Positions 18,307-28,631 of a stretch of 64,000 bases of DNA are shown piece after piece (position 1 is the stretch's first letter; each line of letters starts with the position of its first letter). This DNA comes from Domibacillus enclensis (GTDB taxonomy: Bacteria > Bacillota > Bacilli > Bacillales > Domibacillaceae), in NCBI RefSeq assembly GCF_900156125.1, contig NZ_FTLX01000003.1, positions 186,001-250,000 of the forward strand, written 5' to 3'. The notes under the pieces were generated by a model that had not been told where the DNA came from, did not search any database, and saw only the letters and a list, made by a program, of their open reading frames with translations. The position numbers were made by a program, and so were the translations under genes.

Positions 18307-18567
18307 ATGGATACAGTTATTTACGTTTTGGTTCAGGCGATACAGTTATACTCCTGGGCACTTATTATTTACATTTTAATGTCGTGGTTTCCAGATGCAA
18401 AAAACACGTCTATCGGCCGGTTTTTAACGAGAATTTGCGAACCGTATTTAGATCCGTTTCGCCGGATTATTCCGCCGCTTGGCATGTTTGATATTTCGCC
18501 GATTGTTGCTTTCATTACGTTAAACCTCGCGACAAGAGGACTTTACCAGCTGTCATCATGGCTGTAA
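18307..18567 (+). CDS. ylmG: YggT-family membrane protein YlmG
   Basis: Small integral membrane protein with two helices flanking the conserved block [21 protein letters not shown]. The family is found beside sepF in Gram-positive division clusters and is linked to membrane or nucleoid organisation in other organisms; its exact function is unknown. ATG 18307 gives 86 residues (B. subtilis about 90). A GTG at 18292, overlapping the end of sepF, would add five residues and cannot be excluded. GGGGTGG upstream could serve either start. Confidence 0.88.
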   Translation: MDTVIYVLVQAIQLYSWALIIYILMSWFPDAKNTSIGRFLTRICEPYLDPFRRIIPPLGMFDISPIVAFITLNLATRGLYQLSSWL

Positions 18568-18579
18568 GCGGACCGGATT

Positions 18580-19356
18580 ATGGCTGATATTTACCAGCAT
18601 TTCCGTCCGGAGGAAAAAGAGTTTATTGATAAGGCGATAAAATGGAAAGAGCAGGCGGCCGATACGTACGCCCCGAAATTAACAGACTTTCTTGACCCGA
18701 GGCAGCGGCAGATTATACGGTCGTTAATTGGCACACAGGAGGACGTTCAGGTTCATTTTTTCGGCGGACATCCGGCGGCAGAACGTAAAAGAGCGCTTAT
18801 TCACCCGTCTTACTTTGAACCGGCCGATTCTGATTATGAAGTCGAATTAGTTGAAATAAACTATCCGCACAAATTTTCATCCATCAGCCATCCGCATATA
18901 TTAGGAAGCTTGATGGGGCTTGGGCTGAAGCGTGAGAAGTTCGGGGATATTTTAAACGAAAATGAACGGTTTCAAATCATTATTGCAAAAGACATCGCTT
19001 CTTATGTACAGGCAAATTTCGACCAGGTCGGCAAGGTCGCTGTCACGTTGAGCGAAAAGCCGCTCGCAGAAGCAGTATTCAAAGCAGACGAGTGGCGGGA
19101 GCAGTCCGTTACGGTAACGTCGCTCAGACTGGACGTCGTGATCGGTGCGCTGCCTTCTATGTCCAGACAGAAAGCTCAGCTGCTTGTAAAGAGCGGAGCG
19201 GCAAAAGTAAACTGGCGCTCTGTTGAATCGCCTTCGTTTGAATGTGCAGAGGGCGATATGCTGTCTGTACGAGGGATCGGCCGAATGAAAATTCTATCCA
19301 TTGACGGCCAGACAAAAAAAGAAAAATGGCGGATTACGCTAGGTATTTTGAAATAA
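18580..19356 (+). CDS. ylmH: S4-domain RNA-binding protein YlmH
   Basis: RNA-binding protein of 258 residues (B. subtilis 257). It has a YlmH-type N-terminal region (YQHFRPEEKEFIDKA, KLTDFLDPRQRQI) and a C-terminal S4 domain from about residue 182 (SLRLDVVIGALPSMSRQKAQ). The family associates with large ribosomal subunits and has been connected to ribosome-associated quality control, which is of note because rqcH is also in this window. The ribosome site is weak (GCGGACCGG). It is the last gene of the ylm run before the divIVA promoter region. Confidence 0.92.
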   Translation: MADIYQHFRPEEKEFIDKAIKWKEQAADTYAPKLTDFLDPRQRQIIRSLIGTQEDVQVHFFGGHPAAERKRALIHPSYFEPADSDYEVELVEINYPHKFSSISHPHILGSLMGLGLKREKFGDILNENERFQIIIAKDIASYVQANFDQVGKVAVTLSEKPLAEAVFKADEWREQSVTVTSLRLDVVIGALPSMSRQKAQLLVKSGAAKVNWRSVESPSFECAEGDMLSVRGIGRMKILSIDGQTKKEKWRITLGILK

Positions 19357-19402
19357 ATTTGCGAAAGTGAAGGGATTTCCCCACAAAAGGGCGAAAAACC
19401 TT

Positions 19403-19408
19403 TATAAT
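19403..19408 (+). promoter_or_regulatory. Candidate -10 element for divIVA
   Basis: A consensus TATAAT lies 38 bp before the divIVA start. The -35 position carries only a poor match (CCCACA-like), so the promoter is probable by location rather than by both hexamers. Confidence 0.4.
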
Positions 19409-19446
19409 AAACATCAATGATTCTGTAACGCTTTGGAGGTGGCTGT

Positions 19447-19956
19447 ATGCCCTTAACGCCATTGGACATACATAAAAAAGAATTCGGCCGTTCATTTCGC
19501 GGTTACGATGAAGATGAAGTAAACGATTTTTTAAATCAGATTATTAAAGATTACGAGCTCATTATTCGTGAAAAAAAAGAACTTGAAGCACAGCTGGCAG
19601 GCCAGACTGAACGGCTCGGCTATTTTTCTAATATTGAGGAAACACTGAACAAATCCATTATCATTGCGCAGGAAACAGCAGAAGATGTGAAACGCAATGC
19701 GTTAAAGGAATCCAAGCTGCTTGTTCGAGAAGCGGAAAAAAATGCGGACCGGATTGTCGAAGAATCGCTTTCAAAGGCGCGGAGAATTGCGGTGGAAATC
19801 GAGGAGCTGAAAAAGCAGTCCAAGGTTTTCCGCACGCGGTTTAAAATGCTTATGGAAGCGCAGCTTGATCTGTTGAATAACGATGATTGGGATAAGCTGA
19901 TGGATTTTGAAGTGGATACCGATGAACTTGAGCAGTTGAGTGACGATGACAGGTAA
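19447..19956 (+). CDS. divIVA: Cell division initiation / polar scaffold protein DivIVA
   Basis: Coiled-coil protein that senses negative membrane curvature at septa and poles. It directs MinJ/MinCD in vegetative cells and RacA at sporulation. It has 169 residues (B. subtilis 164). The N-terminal lipid-binding region PLTPLDIHKKEFGRSFRGYD carries the membrane-inserting Phe17-Arg18 pair at the B. subtilis positions. Long coiled coils follow (about 30-145), then an acidic C-terminus. TTTGGAGGTGG precedes the ATG. The ileS promoter begins three bases after its stop codon. Confidence 0.96.
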   Translation: MPLTPLDIHKKEFGRSFRGYDEDEVNDFLNQIIKDYELIIREKKELEAQLAGQTERLGYFSNIEETLNKSIIIAQETAEDVKRNALKESKLLVREAEKNADRIVEESLSKARRIAVEIEELKKQSKVFRTRFKMLMEAQLDLLNNDDWDKLMDFEVDTDELEQLSDDDR

Positions 19957-19958
19957 GC

Positions 19959-19987
19959 TTGACGAATGACTCGTTCATTTTTATAAT
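19959..19987 (+). promoter_or_regulatory. SigA promoter of ileS
   Basis: TTGACG (19959-19964), 17-base spacer, TATAAT (19982-19987): eleven of twelve hexamer bases match consensus with ideal spacing. It starts just after the divIVA stop codon and drives the T-box leader. Confidence 0.9.
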
Positions 19988-19993
19988 GAAATC

Positions 19994-20250
19994 ATTCAAT
20001 AAAAACTTTAAATGCTAGGACAGGGACAGTAAAGCAGCGCTATGTAGCGACAAGCGAATCGGGGACGGTGAAAGCCCGGTGGCTAGGCGAGCTTGAAGAT
20101 CACCCTCGAGCATTTTCCGTGAAAAGCCAGTAGCGGAAAACGGTTCATCCCCGTTACGGATTTTGAGCGGGCAGTTATGTACTGTCAATCAGGGTGGTAC
20201 CGCGGAAACCTTTCCGTCCCTTTCGAGGGATGCGAAAGGTTTTTTATTTT
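19994..20250 (+). ncRNA. T-box leader of ileS (isoleucine-tRNA riboswitch)
   Basis: The transcribed leader senses uncharged tRNA-Ile and allows read-through when charging falls. The invariant T-box sequence AGGGTGGTACCGCGG is at 20191-20205. A competing terminator follows: ACCTTTC (20208-20214) pairs with GAAAGGT (20234-20240), with a further GTCCC/GGGAT inner stem, then a T run. The long Stem I region is at about 20025-20160. The probable specifier codon is ATC (20099-20101) in the context GAAGATCACC, matching isoleucine and the downstream gene. Confidence 0.93.
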
Positions 20251-20270
20251 GATTTAAAGGAGACGGGAAG

Positions 20271-23042
20271 ATGAATTATAAAGAAACCTTACTAATGCCG
20301 AAAACAGAATTTCCGATGCGCGGCAATTTGCCAAAGCGTGAGCCTGCGATGCAAACGGAATGGAAAGAGATAGATATTTATCAGCAAGTGCTGGAGCGTA
20401 CGAAAAACCGCCCGATGTTTGTGCTGCATGACGGACCTCCTTATGCCAATGGCGATATCCATATCGGCCATGCGCTCAATAAAATTTTAAAAGATTTTAT
20501 TGTCCGTTTTAAATCAATGAGCGGCTATTACGCGCCGTATATTCCAGGCTGGGATACCCACGGGCTGCCGATTGAACAGGCATTGACGAACTCAGGCGTG
20601 AACCGGAAGGAAATGACGGTTGCCGAGTTCCGTCAGCTTTGTGAGGAATATGCGTATAAGCAAATTGAGAATCAGCGCGAGCAGTTTAAGCGCCTCGGCG
20701 TCCGTGGTGACTGGGACAATCCGTATATTACTCTTAAGCCGGAATACGAAGCGGCCCAGATTAAAGTGTTTGGTGAAATGGCGAAAAAAGGCTTTATTTA
20801 CAAAGGGCTGAAGCCTGTTTACTGGTCGCCATCCTCCGAGTCAGCACTCGCTGAAGCAGAAATCGAATACCAGGATAAACGGTCTGCATCCATTTACGTT
20901 GCGTTTGATGTGAAAAGTGGCAATGGTGTAGTAGAAGAAGGCACAAAAATCATTATCTGGACAACAACGCCATGGACGATTCCAGCCAACCTCGGCATTT
21001 CCGTTCACCCTGAATTGAATTACGCGGTTGTTGCAGCAAATGGAAGCAAGTTTGTCGTGGCAGAAGCATTGCTTGAGGAAGTCGCGGCGAAAATCGGCTG
21101 GGAAGACTACACAACTGAAAAGCTCGTAAAAGGGGAAGAGCTGGACCGTGTTGTTGCCTCGCATCCAATCTACGGACGTGACTCCCTTGTCATGCTTGGT
21201 GAACACGTGACGACCGATTCCGGTACAGGAGCGGTTCACACAGCGCCAGGACACGGGGAAGATGACTTTATCGTCGGCAAAAAATACGGTCTCGACGTTC
21301 TTTGTCCGGTGAACGACCGTGGTGTTATGACCGAGGAAGCGCCTGGTTTCGAGGGCATGTTTTATGATAAAGCAAATAAAGCGATCACAGAAAAGCTGGA
21401 GGAAACCGGTGCCCTGCTGAAAATGGACTTTATCACACATTCGTATCCGCATGACTGGCGGACGAAAAAGCCGGTTATTTACCGGGCGACGGCACAATGG
21501 TTTGCTTCTATTGACAAATTCCGCCCAGAGCTTCTAGAAGCGGTGAAAGAAACAAAGTGGGTGCCTGCGTGGGGCGAAACCCGTTTGTTTAATATGATCC
21601 GTGACCGCGGCGACTGGTGTATTTCCCGCCAGCGTGCATGGGGCGTGCCGATTCCGGTTTTTTATGCGGAAAACGGGGAAGCGATCATTACCGATGAAAC
21701 GATTTCACACGTATCAGACTTGTTCCGTGAGCACGGATCAAACATCTGGTTTAAGTGGTCAGTGAAGGAGCTCCTTCCGGAAGGCTTCACACATCCGGGT
21801 AGCCCAAATGGCGAATTCACGAAAGAAAATGACATTATGGACGTCTGGTTTGATTCCGGTTCTTCCCATGAAGGGGTACTGGAGCAGCGTGAGGAGGCCC
21901 AGCGGCCGGCTGACCTTTATTTAGAAGGGTCTGACCAGTACCGCGGCTGGTTTAACTCGTCTCTCATCACCGGGGTAGCGGTGACGGGCAAAGCGCCTTA
22001 TAAAGGCGTGCTCAGCCACGGCTTTGCGTTGGACGGCGAAGGGCGCAAAATGAGTAAGTCGCTTGGCAATACGGTCGTGCCAGCGAAGGTAATGGAGCAG
22101 CTCGGGGCAGATATCCTGCGTCTTTGGGTTTCATCCGTGGACTTCCAGGCAGACGTCCGGGTATCGGATGCGATCTTAAAGCAAGTAGCTGAAGTATACC
22201 GGAAGATCCGCAACACGTTCCGATTCCTTCTTGGCAATCTGGATGGATTTAAGCCGAGTGAGCACGCTGTCTCGTATGAAAACCTGCGCGAGGTTGATCA
22301 ATTTATGATGGTGAAATTAAACGAATTGATCAAAACGGTTCGCGGTCATTACGAAAAGTATGAATTTGCGGCGATTTATCATGCGGTCAACAATTTCTGT
22401 ACGATCGATTTAAGTTCGTTTTACCTTGATTTTACAAAAGATGTTTTGTACATTGAGTCGGAAAATCACGCAGACCGCCGCGCCATTCAAACGGTGCTGT
22501 ACGAAACGCTGACGGCTTTAGCTAAGCTGATGTCGCCTATTTTGCCGCATACAGCGGATGAAGTGTGGGTAGATGTGCCGGAAGCGGCTGAGAAGCACGT
22601 TCAGCTGACGGATATGCCGGAATACAAGGAGCTTGCCGGTGCGGATGCCCTGACGAAAAAGTGGACTGCATTTATGGCAGTTCGTGATGACGTTCTTAAA
22701 GCGCTTGAAGAAGCACGCAACGATAAAGTAATCGGCAAATCGCTGACAGCCCATGTGAAGCTATATGCGGGCAAGGAAACAGCAGACTTGCTGGCCTCTG
22801 TACAGGAAGACGTAAAGCAGCTTTTCATCGTTTCTGGATTTGAAGTAGCTGGTTCTGTAGAAGAAGCACCAGAGAATGCGGTAACGCTTGAAACGGCATC
22901 GGTTGTCGTTGAGAAAGCAGCGGGCGAGACGTGTGAGCGGTGCTGGACGGTAACAGAAGAGGTCGGACAGGACGAAGAACATCCGACACTGTGCCCTCGC
23001 TGTGCAGACGTTGTAAAGAAGCATTACTCTGAAGTAAACTAA
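20271..23042 (+). CDS. ileS: Isoleucyl-tRNA synthetase
   Basis: Class I aminoacyl-tRNA synthetase charging tRNA-Ile. It has 923 residues (B. subtilis 921). The HIGH motif is His64-Ile-Gly-His67 and KMSKS is Lys593-Ser597. Between them lies the CP1 editing domain that hydrolyses Val-tRNA-Ile ([13 protein letters not shown], then a region with [12 protein letters not shown]). A C-terminal zinc-binding domain has two CxxC pairs (CERC, CPRC). The ATG has AAAGGAGA seven bases upstream. Control is through the T-box leader described above. Confidence 0.98.
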   Translation: MNYKETLLMPKTEFPMRGNLPKREPAMQTEWKEIDIYQQVLERTKNRPMFVLHDGPPYANGDIHIGHALNKILKDFIVRFKSMSGYYAPYIPGWDTHGLPIEQALTNSGVNRKEMTVAEFRQLCEEYAYKQIENQREQFKRLGVRGDWDNPYITLKPEYEAAQIKVFGEMAKKGFIYKGLKPVYWSPSSESALAEAEIEYQDKRSASIYVAFDVKSGNGVVEEGTKIIIWTTTPWTIPANLGISVHPELNYAVVAANGSKFVVAEALLEEVAAKIGWEDYTTEKLVKGEELDRVVASHPIYGRDSLVMLGEHVTTDSGTGAVHTAPGHGEDDFIVGKKYGLDVLCPVNDRGVMTEEAPGFEGMFYDKANKAITEKLEETGALLKMDFITHSYPHDWRTKKPVIYRATAQWFASIDKFRPELLEAVKETKWVPAWGETRLFNMIRDRGDWCISRQRAWGVPIPVFYAENGEAIITDETISHVSDLFREHGSNIWFKWSVKELLPEGFTHPGSPNGEFTKENDIMDVWFDSGSSHEGVLEQREEAQRPADLYLEGSDQYRGWFNSSLITGVAVTGKAPYKGVLSHGFALDGEGRKMSKSLGNTVVPAKVMEQLGADILRLWVSSVDFQADVRVSDAILKQVAEVYRKIRNTFRFLLGNLDGFKPSEHAVSYENLREVDQFMMVKLNELIKTVRGHYEKYEFAAIYHAVNNFCTIDLSSFYLDFTKDVLYIESENHADRRAIQTVLYETLTALAKLMSPILPHTADEVWVDVPEAAEKHVQLTDMPEYKELAGADALTKKWTAFMAVRDDVLKALEEARNDKVIGKSLTAHVKLYAGKETADLLASVQEDVKQLFIVSGFEVAGSVEEAPENAVTLETASVVVEKAAGETCERCWTVTEEVGQDEEHPTLCPRCADVVKKHYSEVN

Positions 23043-23049
23043 AACACGA

Positions 23050-23085
23050 AAAAGAGGTTAGCTTAAAACCGCTAGCCTCTTTTCA
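23050..23085 (+). terminator. Intrinsic terminator after ileS
   Basis: AAAAGAGGTTAGC (23050-23062) pairs with GCTAGCCTCTTTT (23071-23083) with one G-T pair and an 8-base loop. The T run is short, so some read-through into lspA is possible. Confidence 0.75.
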
Positions 23086-23101
23086 TCGTTGGAGGGAAAG
23101 T

Positions 23102-23563
23102 ATGCTGTATTACGGACTGACATTGATTGTCATTTTGCTGGATCAATGGACAAAGTGGCTGATTGTCCAATCGATGGAAATCGGCGAAAGCGTGCCTGTT
23201 ATTGAAAACCTGCTGCACATTACCTCGCACCGGAACAGAGGAGCTGCATGGGGAATGCTGGAAGGACAATTCTGGCTGTTTTATATTATCACTGCGGTTG
23301 TCGTTGTCGGCATCATTTATTTTATGCAAAAAGAAGCAAAAGGAAAGCCGCTGATGAAAATCTCTTTAGCGGTGCTTTTAGGCGGTGCAATTGGCAACTT
23401 TATTGACCGGCTGTTTCGCGGAGAAGTGGTTGATTTTGTTCAAACGTTTATCTTTGGCTACCGGTTCCCGATTTTTAATATAGCGGATGCGGCATTAACG
23501 ATTGGTGTTATTTTATTATTTATCGCGATGTTTATCGACGATCGAAAAGGAAAGAAGGCTTAA
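23102..23563 (+). CDS. lspA: Lipoprotein signal peptidase (signal peptidase II)
   Basis: Membrane aspartyl protease cleaving the signal peptide of diacylated prolipoproteins. It has 153 residues (B. subtilis 154) with four membrane helices. The catalytic pair is Asp102 in GNFIDRLFRGEVVDF and Asp129 in FNIADAALTIG, at the same positions as in B. subtilis. The Asn and Arg residues in TSHRNRGAAWGML are also family-conserved. GGAGGG precedes the ATG. rluD starts one base after the stop, so the two are cotranscribed. Confidence 0.97.
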   Translation: MLYYGLTLIVILLDQWTKWLIVQSMEIGESVPVIENLLHITSHRNRGAAWGMLEGQFWLFYIITAVVVVGIIYFMQKEAKGKPLMKISLAVLLGGAIGNFIDRLFRGEVVDFVQTFIFGYRFPIFNIADAALTIGVILLFIAMFIDDRKGKKA

Positions 23564-23564
23564 T

Positions 23565-24476
23565 ATGGAGCAATTACATTTTACTGTAAGCGAGGAAGAA
23601 AAAGGCAGCCGGATTGACAAGGTAGCGTCCTCAAAGGAAGAAAGCTATTCACGCTCACAAGTGCAGGAGTGGCTGAAGGAAGGCCGCGTGCTAGTGAATG
23701 GGCGTCCTGTGAAAGCCAATTATAAAGCAGCAGCCGGAGATGAAGTGACCATTGACATTCCGGACCCGGAAGAATTAAATATTGAAGCGGAAGATTTACA
23801 GCTGGACGTGTATTATGAGGATGAAGATGTCATTGTCGTGAACAAGCCGCGCGGAATGGTCGTGCATCCGGCACCCGGTCATACAACAGGAACGCTCGTT
23901 AACGGCCTTATGTACCACTGCAAAGATTTATCCGGCATTAACGGCGTCATGCGGCCGGGGATTGTGCACCGGATCGACAAGGACACCTCTGGGCTTTTGA
24001 TGGTGGCAAAAAACGATCTGGCGCATGAAAAACTGGTCAATCAGCTGGTGGAAAAATCCGTCACGCGAAAATACAAAGCCGTTGTCCACGGTGTCATTCA
24101 GCACGATTTTGGAACGATTGATGCCCCAATCGGACGTGATACAAAGGATCGACAAAAAATGGGTATTGTCGATCATGGCAAGGTGGCGGTTACTCACTTT
24201 CATGTGCTGGAACGCTTCACCGATTTTACGCTGGTGGAATGTGAGCTGGAAACAGGACGTACGCATCAAATTCGGGTGCATATGAAATACATTGGCTTCC
24301 CTCTTGCGGGTGATCCAAAGTATGGGCCGCGCAAAACGCTGGACATCGATGGGCAGGCATTGCATGCCGGTGTGCTCGGCTTTATTCACCCCCGTACAAA
24401 CGAGTATATGGAATTTGAAGCAGCACCGCCAGCGGAATTTACGACGCTTGTCGACGAATTGCGCAAAAAGGTTTGA
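23565..24476 (+). CDS. rluD: RluD/RluA-family 23S rRNA pseudouridine synthase
   Basis: Pseudouridine synthase with 303 residues, the length of B. subtilis YlyB. It has an N-terminal S4 domain (about 14-75, SRSQVQEWLKEGRVLVNG) and a catalytic domain with GIVHRIDKDTSGLLMVAK, where the Asp after HRI is the nucleophile. ETGRTHQIRVH is the other signature segment. The start is ATG 23565; the frame extends 63 bp upstream into lspA but without a ribosome site. Exact target uridines cannot be told from sequence. The pyr operon promoter overlaps its stop codon. Confidence 0.93.
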   Translation: MEQLHFTVSEEEKGSRIDKVASSKEESYSRSQVQEWLKEGRVLVNGRPVKANYKAAAGDEVTIDIPDPEELNIEAEDLQLDVYYEDEDVIVVNKPRGMVVHPAPGHTTGTLVNGLMYHCKDLSGINGVMRPGIVHRIDKDTSGLLMVAKNDLAHEKLVNQLVEKSVTRKYKAVVHGVIQHDFGTIDAPIGRDTKDRQKMGIVDHGKVAVTHFHVLERFTDFTLVECELETGRTHQIRVHMKYIGFPLAGDPKYGPRKTLDIDGQALHAGVLGFIHPRTNEYMEFEAAPPAEFTTLVDELRKKV

Positions 24477-24501
24477 CTTTTTTGATCGACATCTGTACAC
24501 T
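24473..24501 (+). promoter_or_regulatory. SigA promoter of the pyr operon
   Basis: TTGACT (24473-24478), 17-base spacer, TACACT (24496-24501). The -35 overlaps the rluD stop codon. Its distance to the first PyrR-binding hairpin is about 20 bases. Confidence 0.82.
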
Positions 24502-24509
24502 TAGATCAG

Positions 24510-25173
<664 letters not shown>

Positions 25174-25183
25174 AGATAAATGT

Positions 25184-25338
25184 TTACAGGAAAGTCCTGA
25201 GAGACTTGATGGACATTGACAACCTTTTAAAAATGCACGAGAGGCATTTAAGGGTGAAATCGGACTGCGCCTATGTGCAGTACAGCTTCGTTATGCTGTA
25301 AAAACGAGAAAACACCCTGAAATTCAGGGTGTTTTTTT
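25184..25338 (+). promoter_or_regulatory. PyrR attenuator 2 (pyrR-pyrB leader)
   Basis: The PyrR-binding loop AGTCCTGAGAGACT (25193-25206) is closed by an AAGTC/GACTT stem. A second hairpin follows (CCTT 25223-25226 with AAGG 25250-25253, inner stem AAATGC/GCATTT). The terminator is AACACCCTGA (25311-25320) paired with TCAGGGTGTT (25324-25333), plus T7. AGGGTG (25251-25256) can pair with CACCCT (25313-25318), giving an antiterminator that competes with both flanking hairpins. Another stable hairpin, TACAGC/GCTGTA, is at 25281-25300. B. subtilis places pyrP between this kind of leader and pyrB; here pyrB follows directly. Confidence 0.82.
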
Positions 25339-25361
25339 CATGAAAACGGAGGCGGAAATCG

Positions 25362-26273
25362 ATGATGAGAAATTTAGTTTCAATTAGGGATTTGAATAAA
25401 GATGAAATTTTGTTAATATTAATGCAGGCGCAAAAATTTGCAGACGGCGAAAGTTGGGCGCCGGATGAAAAGCAATACGTGGCGAACTTGTTTTTTGAAG
25501 CAAGCACGCGGACGAAAACAAGCTTTGAAATGGCTGAACGAAAGCTCGGGCTTGATGTGATTCCGTTTGATGTCGGCAGCTCCAGCGTGTTAAAAGGAGA
25601 AACGCTGTACGACACGGTTCGTACGCTTGAAGCAATTGGTGTGAATGCTGTTGTGGTACGCCACGAGGAAGATGCTTATTACGATGAGCTGGTCGGCCAC
25701 ATAGACATACCGGTTATTAATGCAGGAGATGGCTGCGGACAGCATCCGACACAGTGCTTGCTTGATCTTCTGACGATTCAGCAGGAGTTCGGTACATTCG
25801 ACGGCTTGAAAATCGGCATCGTCGGCGATATCCGCCACAGCCGAGTGGCACGCTCGAATGCCGAAGCATTAAGACGCCTCGGTGCGGATGTGAAATTCTC
25901 CGGTCCTCCTGAATGGTTTGAAGAAGACTTTCAGCAGTCAGGCGGATTTGTGGAAATTAATGAGCTGGTTGAGCAGGTGGATGTGCTGATGCTGCTTCGC
26001 ATTCAGCATGAACGCCACCAGGTAGCTTCAGAAATGACAAAGGAAGAATATCATATCCGCTTCGGCTTAACAGAAGAGCGCGAAAGCCGCATGAAGCCGG
26101 AAAGCATTATTATGCACCCGGCACCGGTTAACCGGGATGCCGAAATCGCAGACAGCCTTGTGGAGTGCGGGCGGTCCCGTATTTTTAAGCAAATGGAAAA
26201 CGGAGTGTACGTCCGGATGGCGGTTTTAAAAGAGGTACTTGAGGGGAGATTGGCAAATGAACTGGTTAATTAA
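25362..26273 (+). CDS. pyrB: Aspartate carbamoyltransferase catalytic subunit
   Basis: Condenses carbamoyl phosphate with aspartate, the committed pyrimidine step. It has 303 residues (B. subtilis 304), catalytic chain only; no pyrI regulatory chain is present, as usual in Bacilli. The carbamoyl-phosphate motif [20 protein letters not shown], the [13 protein letters not shown] block and the HPTQ site in [17 protein letters not shown] are clear. The start is ATG 25362 with GGAGGCGG; an adjacent in-frame ATG at 25365 is possible. It overlaps pyrC by 17 bp. Confidence 0.97.
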   Translation: MMRNLVSIRDLNKDEILLILMQAQKFADGESWAPDEKQYVANLFFEASTRTKTSFEMAERKLGLDVIPFDVGSSSVLKGETLYDTVRTLEAIGVNAVVVRHEEDAYYDELVGHIDIPVINAGDGCGQHPTQCLLDLLTIQQEFGTFDGLKIGIVGDIRHSRVARSNAEALRRLGADVKFSGPPEWFEEDFQQSGGFVEINELVEQVDVLMLLRIQHERHQVASEMTKEEYHIRFGLTEERESRMKPESIIMHPAPVNRDAEIADSLVECGRSRIFKQMENGVYVRMAVLKEVLEGRLANELVN

Positions 26274-27540
26274 AAATGGACAGCTGTTAAACGAAAACGG
26301 TGAATTATCGCAAGCAGATATACGCATTACGAATGGAGTCATTGCAGAAATCGGCCGTGAGTTAAAAGCGGATGGAGAAGAATTACTGGATGCGTCGGGC
26401 AAGTTCGTCGCTCCGGGACTTGTGGATCTGCATGTTCACTTGCGCGAGCCGGGCGGCGAACATAAAGAAACGATTGAAACCGGAACGAAAGCAGCAGCAA
26501 AAGGCGGCTTTACGACAATTGCCGCTATGCCGAATACACGGCCTGTACCCGATACGGAAGAAAATCTTCAAAAAGTAAACGGGCTGATTGAGCAGAACGC
26601 CCACATTCGTGTCCTGCCATACGCATCGATTACCATTCGCCAGGCAGGCAAGGAGCTCGTCGATTTTGACACCCTGAAAGAAAACAGCGCATTTGCGTTC
26701 ACTGATGACGGCGTTGGTATACAAGAAGCCGGCATGATGCATGCGGCGATGAAAAAAGCGGCTGCCGTTGATATGGCGATTGTCGCTCATTGCGAAGACA
26801 ACAGCTTGATTTATGGCGGTGCGGTTCATGATGGCGAATATGCAAAGCGTGAAGGTCTGCCAGGTATTCCAGCCATCTGTGAATCGGTGCAAATCGCACG
26901 CGATGTCCTGCTGGCAGAAAACGCCGGCTGTCATTATCACGTCTGCCATGTGAGCACGAAGGAGTCTGTACGCGTCATTCGCGATGCGAAAAAAGCCGGT
27001 ATTCGTGTGACGGGGGAGGTATCTCCTCATCACCTTGTTTTAACAGATATGGATATCCCGGGTCAGGACCCGAACTTTAAAATGAACCCGCCTCTTCGCG
27101 GAGCAGAGGATAAAGCGGCCTTGATTGAAGGATTGCTTGACGGCACACTTGATTTTATTGCAACAGACCATGCACCGCATACAGCGGAAGAAAAAGCGGC
27201 CGGCATTCAAAAAGCGCCATTCGGTATTACCGGATTTGAAACAGCCTTCCCGCTTCTTTACACAGAGCTCGTTCAAAAAGGCGTGATTACGCTAAAGCAG
27301 CTTGTCGACTGGATGACAATCAAGCCTGCTGAAACCTTTAACTTGCCGTACGGACGGCTTGAAAAAGAGGCAAAAGCAGATATTACAATCATCGATCTTG
27401 AAGCAGAAAAAGAAGTGAATCCGGAGACGTTTTTGTCCAAGGGGAAAAATACGCCGTTTGCAGGGCGCACGCTTGCAGGCTGGCCAGCAGCGACATTTTT
27501 TGAAGGAAAACTTGTATGGCAGGAAGGGACGATCAACTAA
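26257..27540 (+). CDS. pyrC: Dihydroorotase
   Basis: Zinc amidohydrolase cyclising carbamoyl-aspartate to dihydroorotate. It has 427 residues (B. subtilis 428) and is a type I enzyme. Metal ligands are visible in the HxH of [10 protein letters not shown], the histidines in [10 protein letters not shown] and [11 protein letters not shown], and the Asp in [12 protein letters not shown] 26257 is preferred because GAGGGGAG precedes it; an ATG 18 bases upstream in frame lacks one. It overlaps carA by one base. Confidence 0.97.
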   Translation: MNWLIKNGQLLNENGELSQADIRITNGVIAEIGRELKADGEELLDASGKFVAPGLVDLHVHLREPGGEHKETIETGTKAAAKGGFTTIAAMPNTRPVPDTEENLQKVNGLIEQNAHIRVLPYASITIRQAGKELVDFDTLKENSAFAFTDDGVGIQEAGMMHAAMKKAAAVDMAIVAHCEDNSLIYGGAVHDGEYAKREGLPGIPAICESVQIARDVLLAENAGCHYHVCHVSTKESVRVIRDAKKAGIRVTGEVSPHHLVLTDMDIPGQDPNFKMNPPLRGAEDKAALIEGLLDGTLDFIATDHAPHTAEEKAAGIQKAPFGITGFETAFPLLYTELVQKGVITLKQLVDWMTIKPAETFNLPYGRLEKEAKADITIIDLEAEKEVNPETFLSKGKNTPFAGRTLAGWPAATFFEGKLVWQEGTIN

Positions 27541-28631
27541 TGAAAAAACAGCTTATTTTAGAAGATGGAACAGTATTTATCGGAGAAGGTTTCGGGAGTG
27601 CAAAAGATGTGACAGGAGAGGTTGTGTTTACAACCGGTATGACGGGCTATCAGGAAACGCTGTCTGATCCATCCTACTGCGGCCAGATTGTGACATTCAC
27701 GTATCCATTGATCGGCAACTACGGCATTAACCGGGACGACTTCGAAACAATTCAGCCGGCTGTAAAAGCGTTAGTCGTTAAAGAAGCAGCGGACTTCCCG
27801 TCCAACTTCAGAAGCGAATTTTCGATAGATGAATATTTAAAAATGAAAGACATTCCCGCTATTTCAGGTGTCGACACGCGTAAATTAACACGGATTATCC
27901 GCCAGCACGGTGCGCTAAAAGGAGCGATCGTTTCTGCGGATGCCGACGCACAGGAGGTTATTCACCGCCTGCAGGCAACCGTTCTTCCGAATGACCAGGT
28001 AGCGCAGGTGTCAACAAAATCAGCGTATCCAAGCCCTGGACGCGGCTTCCGGGTCGTCTTGATCGACTTCGGCATGAAGCACGGCATTTTGCGTGAGCTG
28101 AACAACCGCAATTGTGACGTAGTCGTCGTGCCGCATGATACACCGGCAGAAGAAATTATGCAGTTTAAACCGGACGGCATTATGCTGACAAACGGTCCGG
28201 GAAATCCGAAAGACGTCCCGCATGCCATTGAAACAATCCGGGCATTGATCGGACAGGTTCCGATTTTCGGCATCTGCCTCGGCCATCAGCTGTTCGCGCT
28301 TGCTTCAGGTGCAGATACATTTAAATTAAAATTCGGGCACCGCGGCTCGAATCATCCGGTTAAAGACCTGGAAACTGGCCGCACGGCGCTTACATCTCAA
28401 AACCATGGCTTCGCAGTGAGCGAAGAATCCATTGCCAATACCGATTTGAAAATTACCCATGTCGCTTTGAATGACGGCACAGTAGAAGGGCTTGCCCATA
28501 AAACGCATCCGGCATTTACGGTGCAGTATCACCCGGAGGCATCCCCAGGACCGGAAGACGACAACATGTTATTCGACCGCTTTATCGACTTAATGAAAAC
28601 GAACGCAGCAAAGGAGACACAACATGCCTAA
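27540..28631 (+). CDS. carA: Carbamoyl-phosphate synthase, glutamine amidotransferase subunit
   Basis: Small subunit (B. subtilis pyrAA) delivering ammonia from glutamine to the large subunit. It has 363 residues (B. subtilis 364). It has an N-terminal CPSase-small domain (residues 1-140, [15 protein letters not shown]) and a class I glutaminase domain. The nucleophile cysteine is in [13 protein letters not shown] and the catalytic His-x-Glu in [11 protein letters not shown]. The start ATG shares a base with the pyrC stop (TAATG). It overlaps carB by 8 bp. Confidence 0.97.
   Translation: MKKQLILEDGTVFIGEGFGSAKDVTGEVVFTTGMTGYQETLSDPSYCGQIVTFTYPLIGNYGINRDDFETIQPAVKALVVKEAADFPSNFRSEFSIDEYLKMKDIPAISGVDTRKLTRIIRQHGALKGAIVSADADAQEVIHRLQATVLPNDQVAQVSTKSAYPSPGRGFRVVLIDFGMKHGILRELNNRNCDVVVVPHDTPAEEIMQFKPDGIMLTNGPGNPKDVPHAIETIRALIGQVPIFGICLGHQLFALASGADTFKLKFGHRGSNHPVKDLETGRTALTSQNHGFAVSEESIANTDLKITHVALNDGTVEGLAHKTHPAFTVQYHPEASPGPEDDNMLFDRFIDLMKTNAAKETQHA

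Noticed and set aside
20841-21497. 218-codon minus-strand frame inside ileS
   Set aside because: Antisense shadow of the ileS editing domain, with no start signal.
26383-27033. 216-codon minus-strand frame inside pyrC
   Set aside because: Antisense shadow of a highly conserved dihydroorotase.
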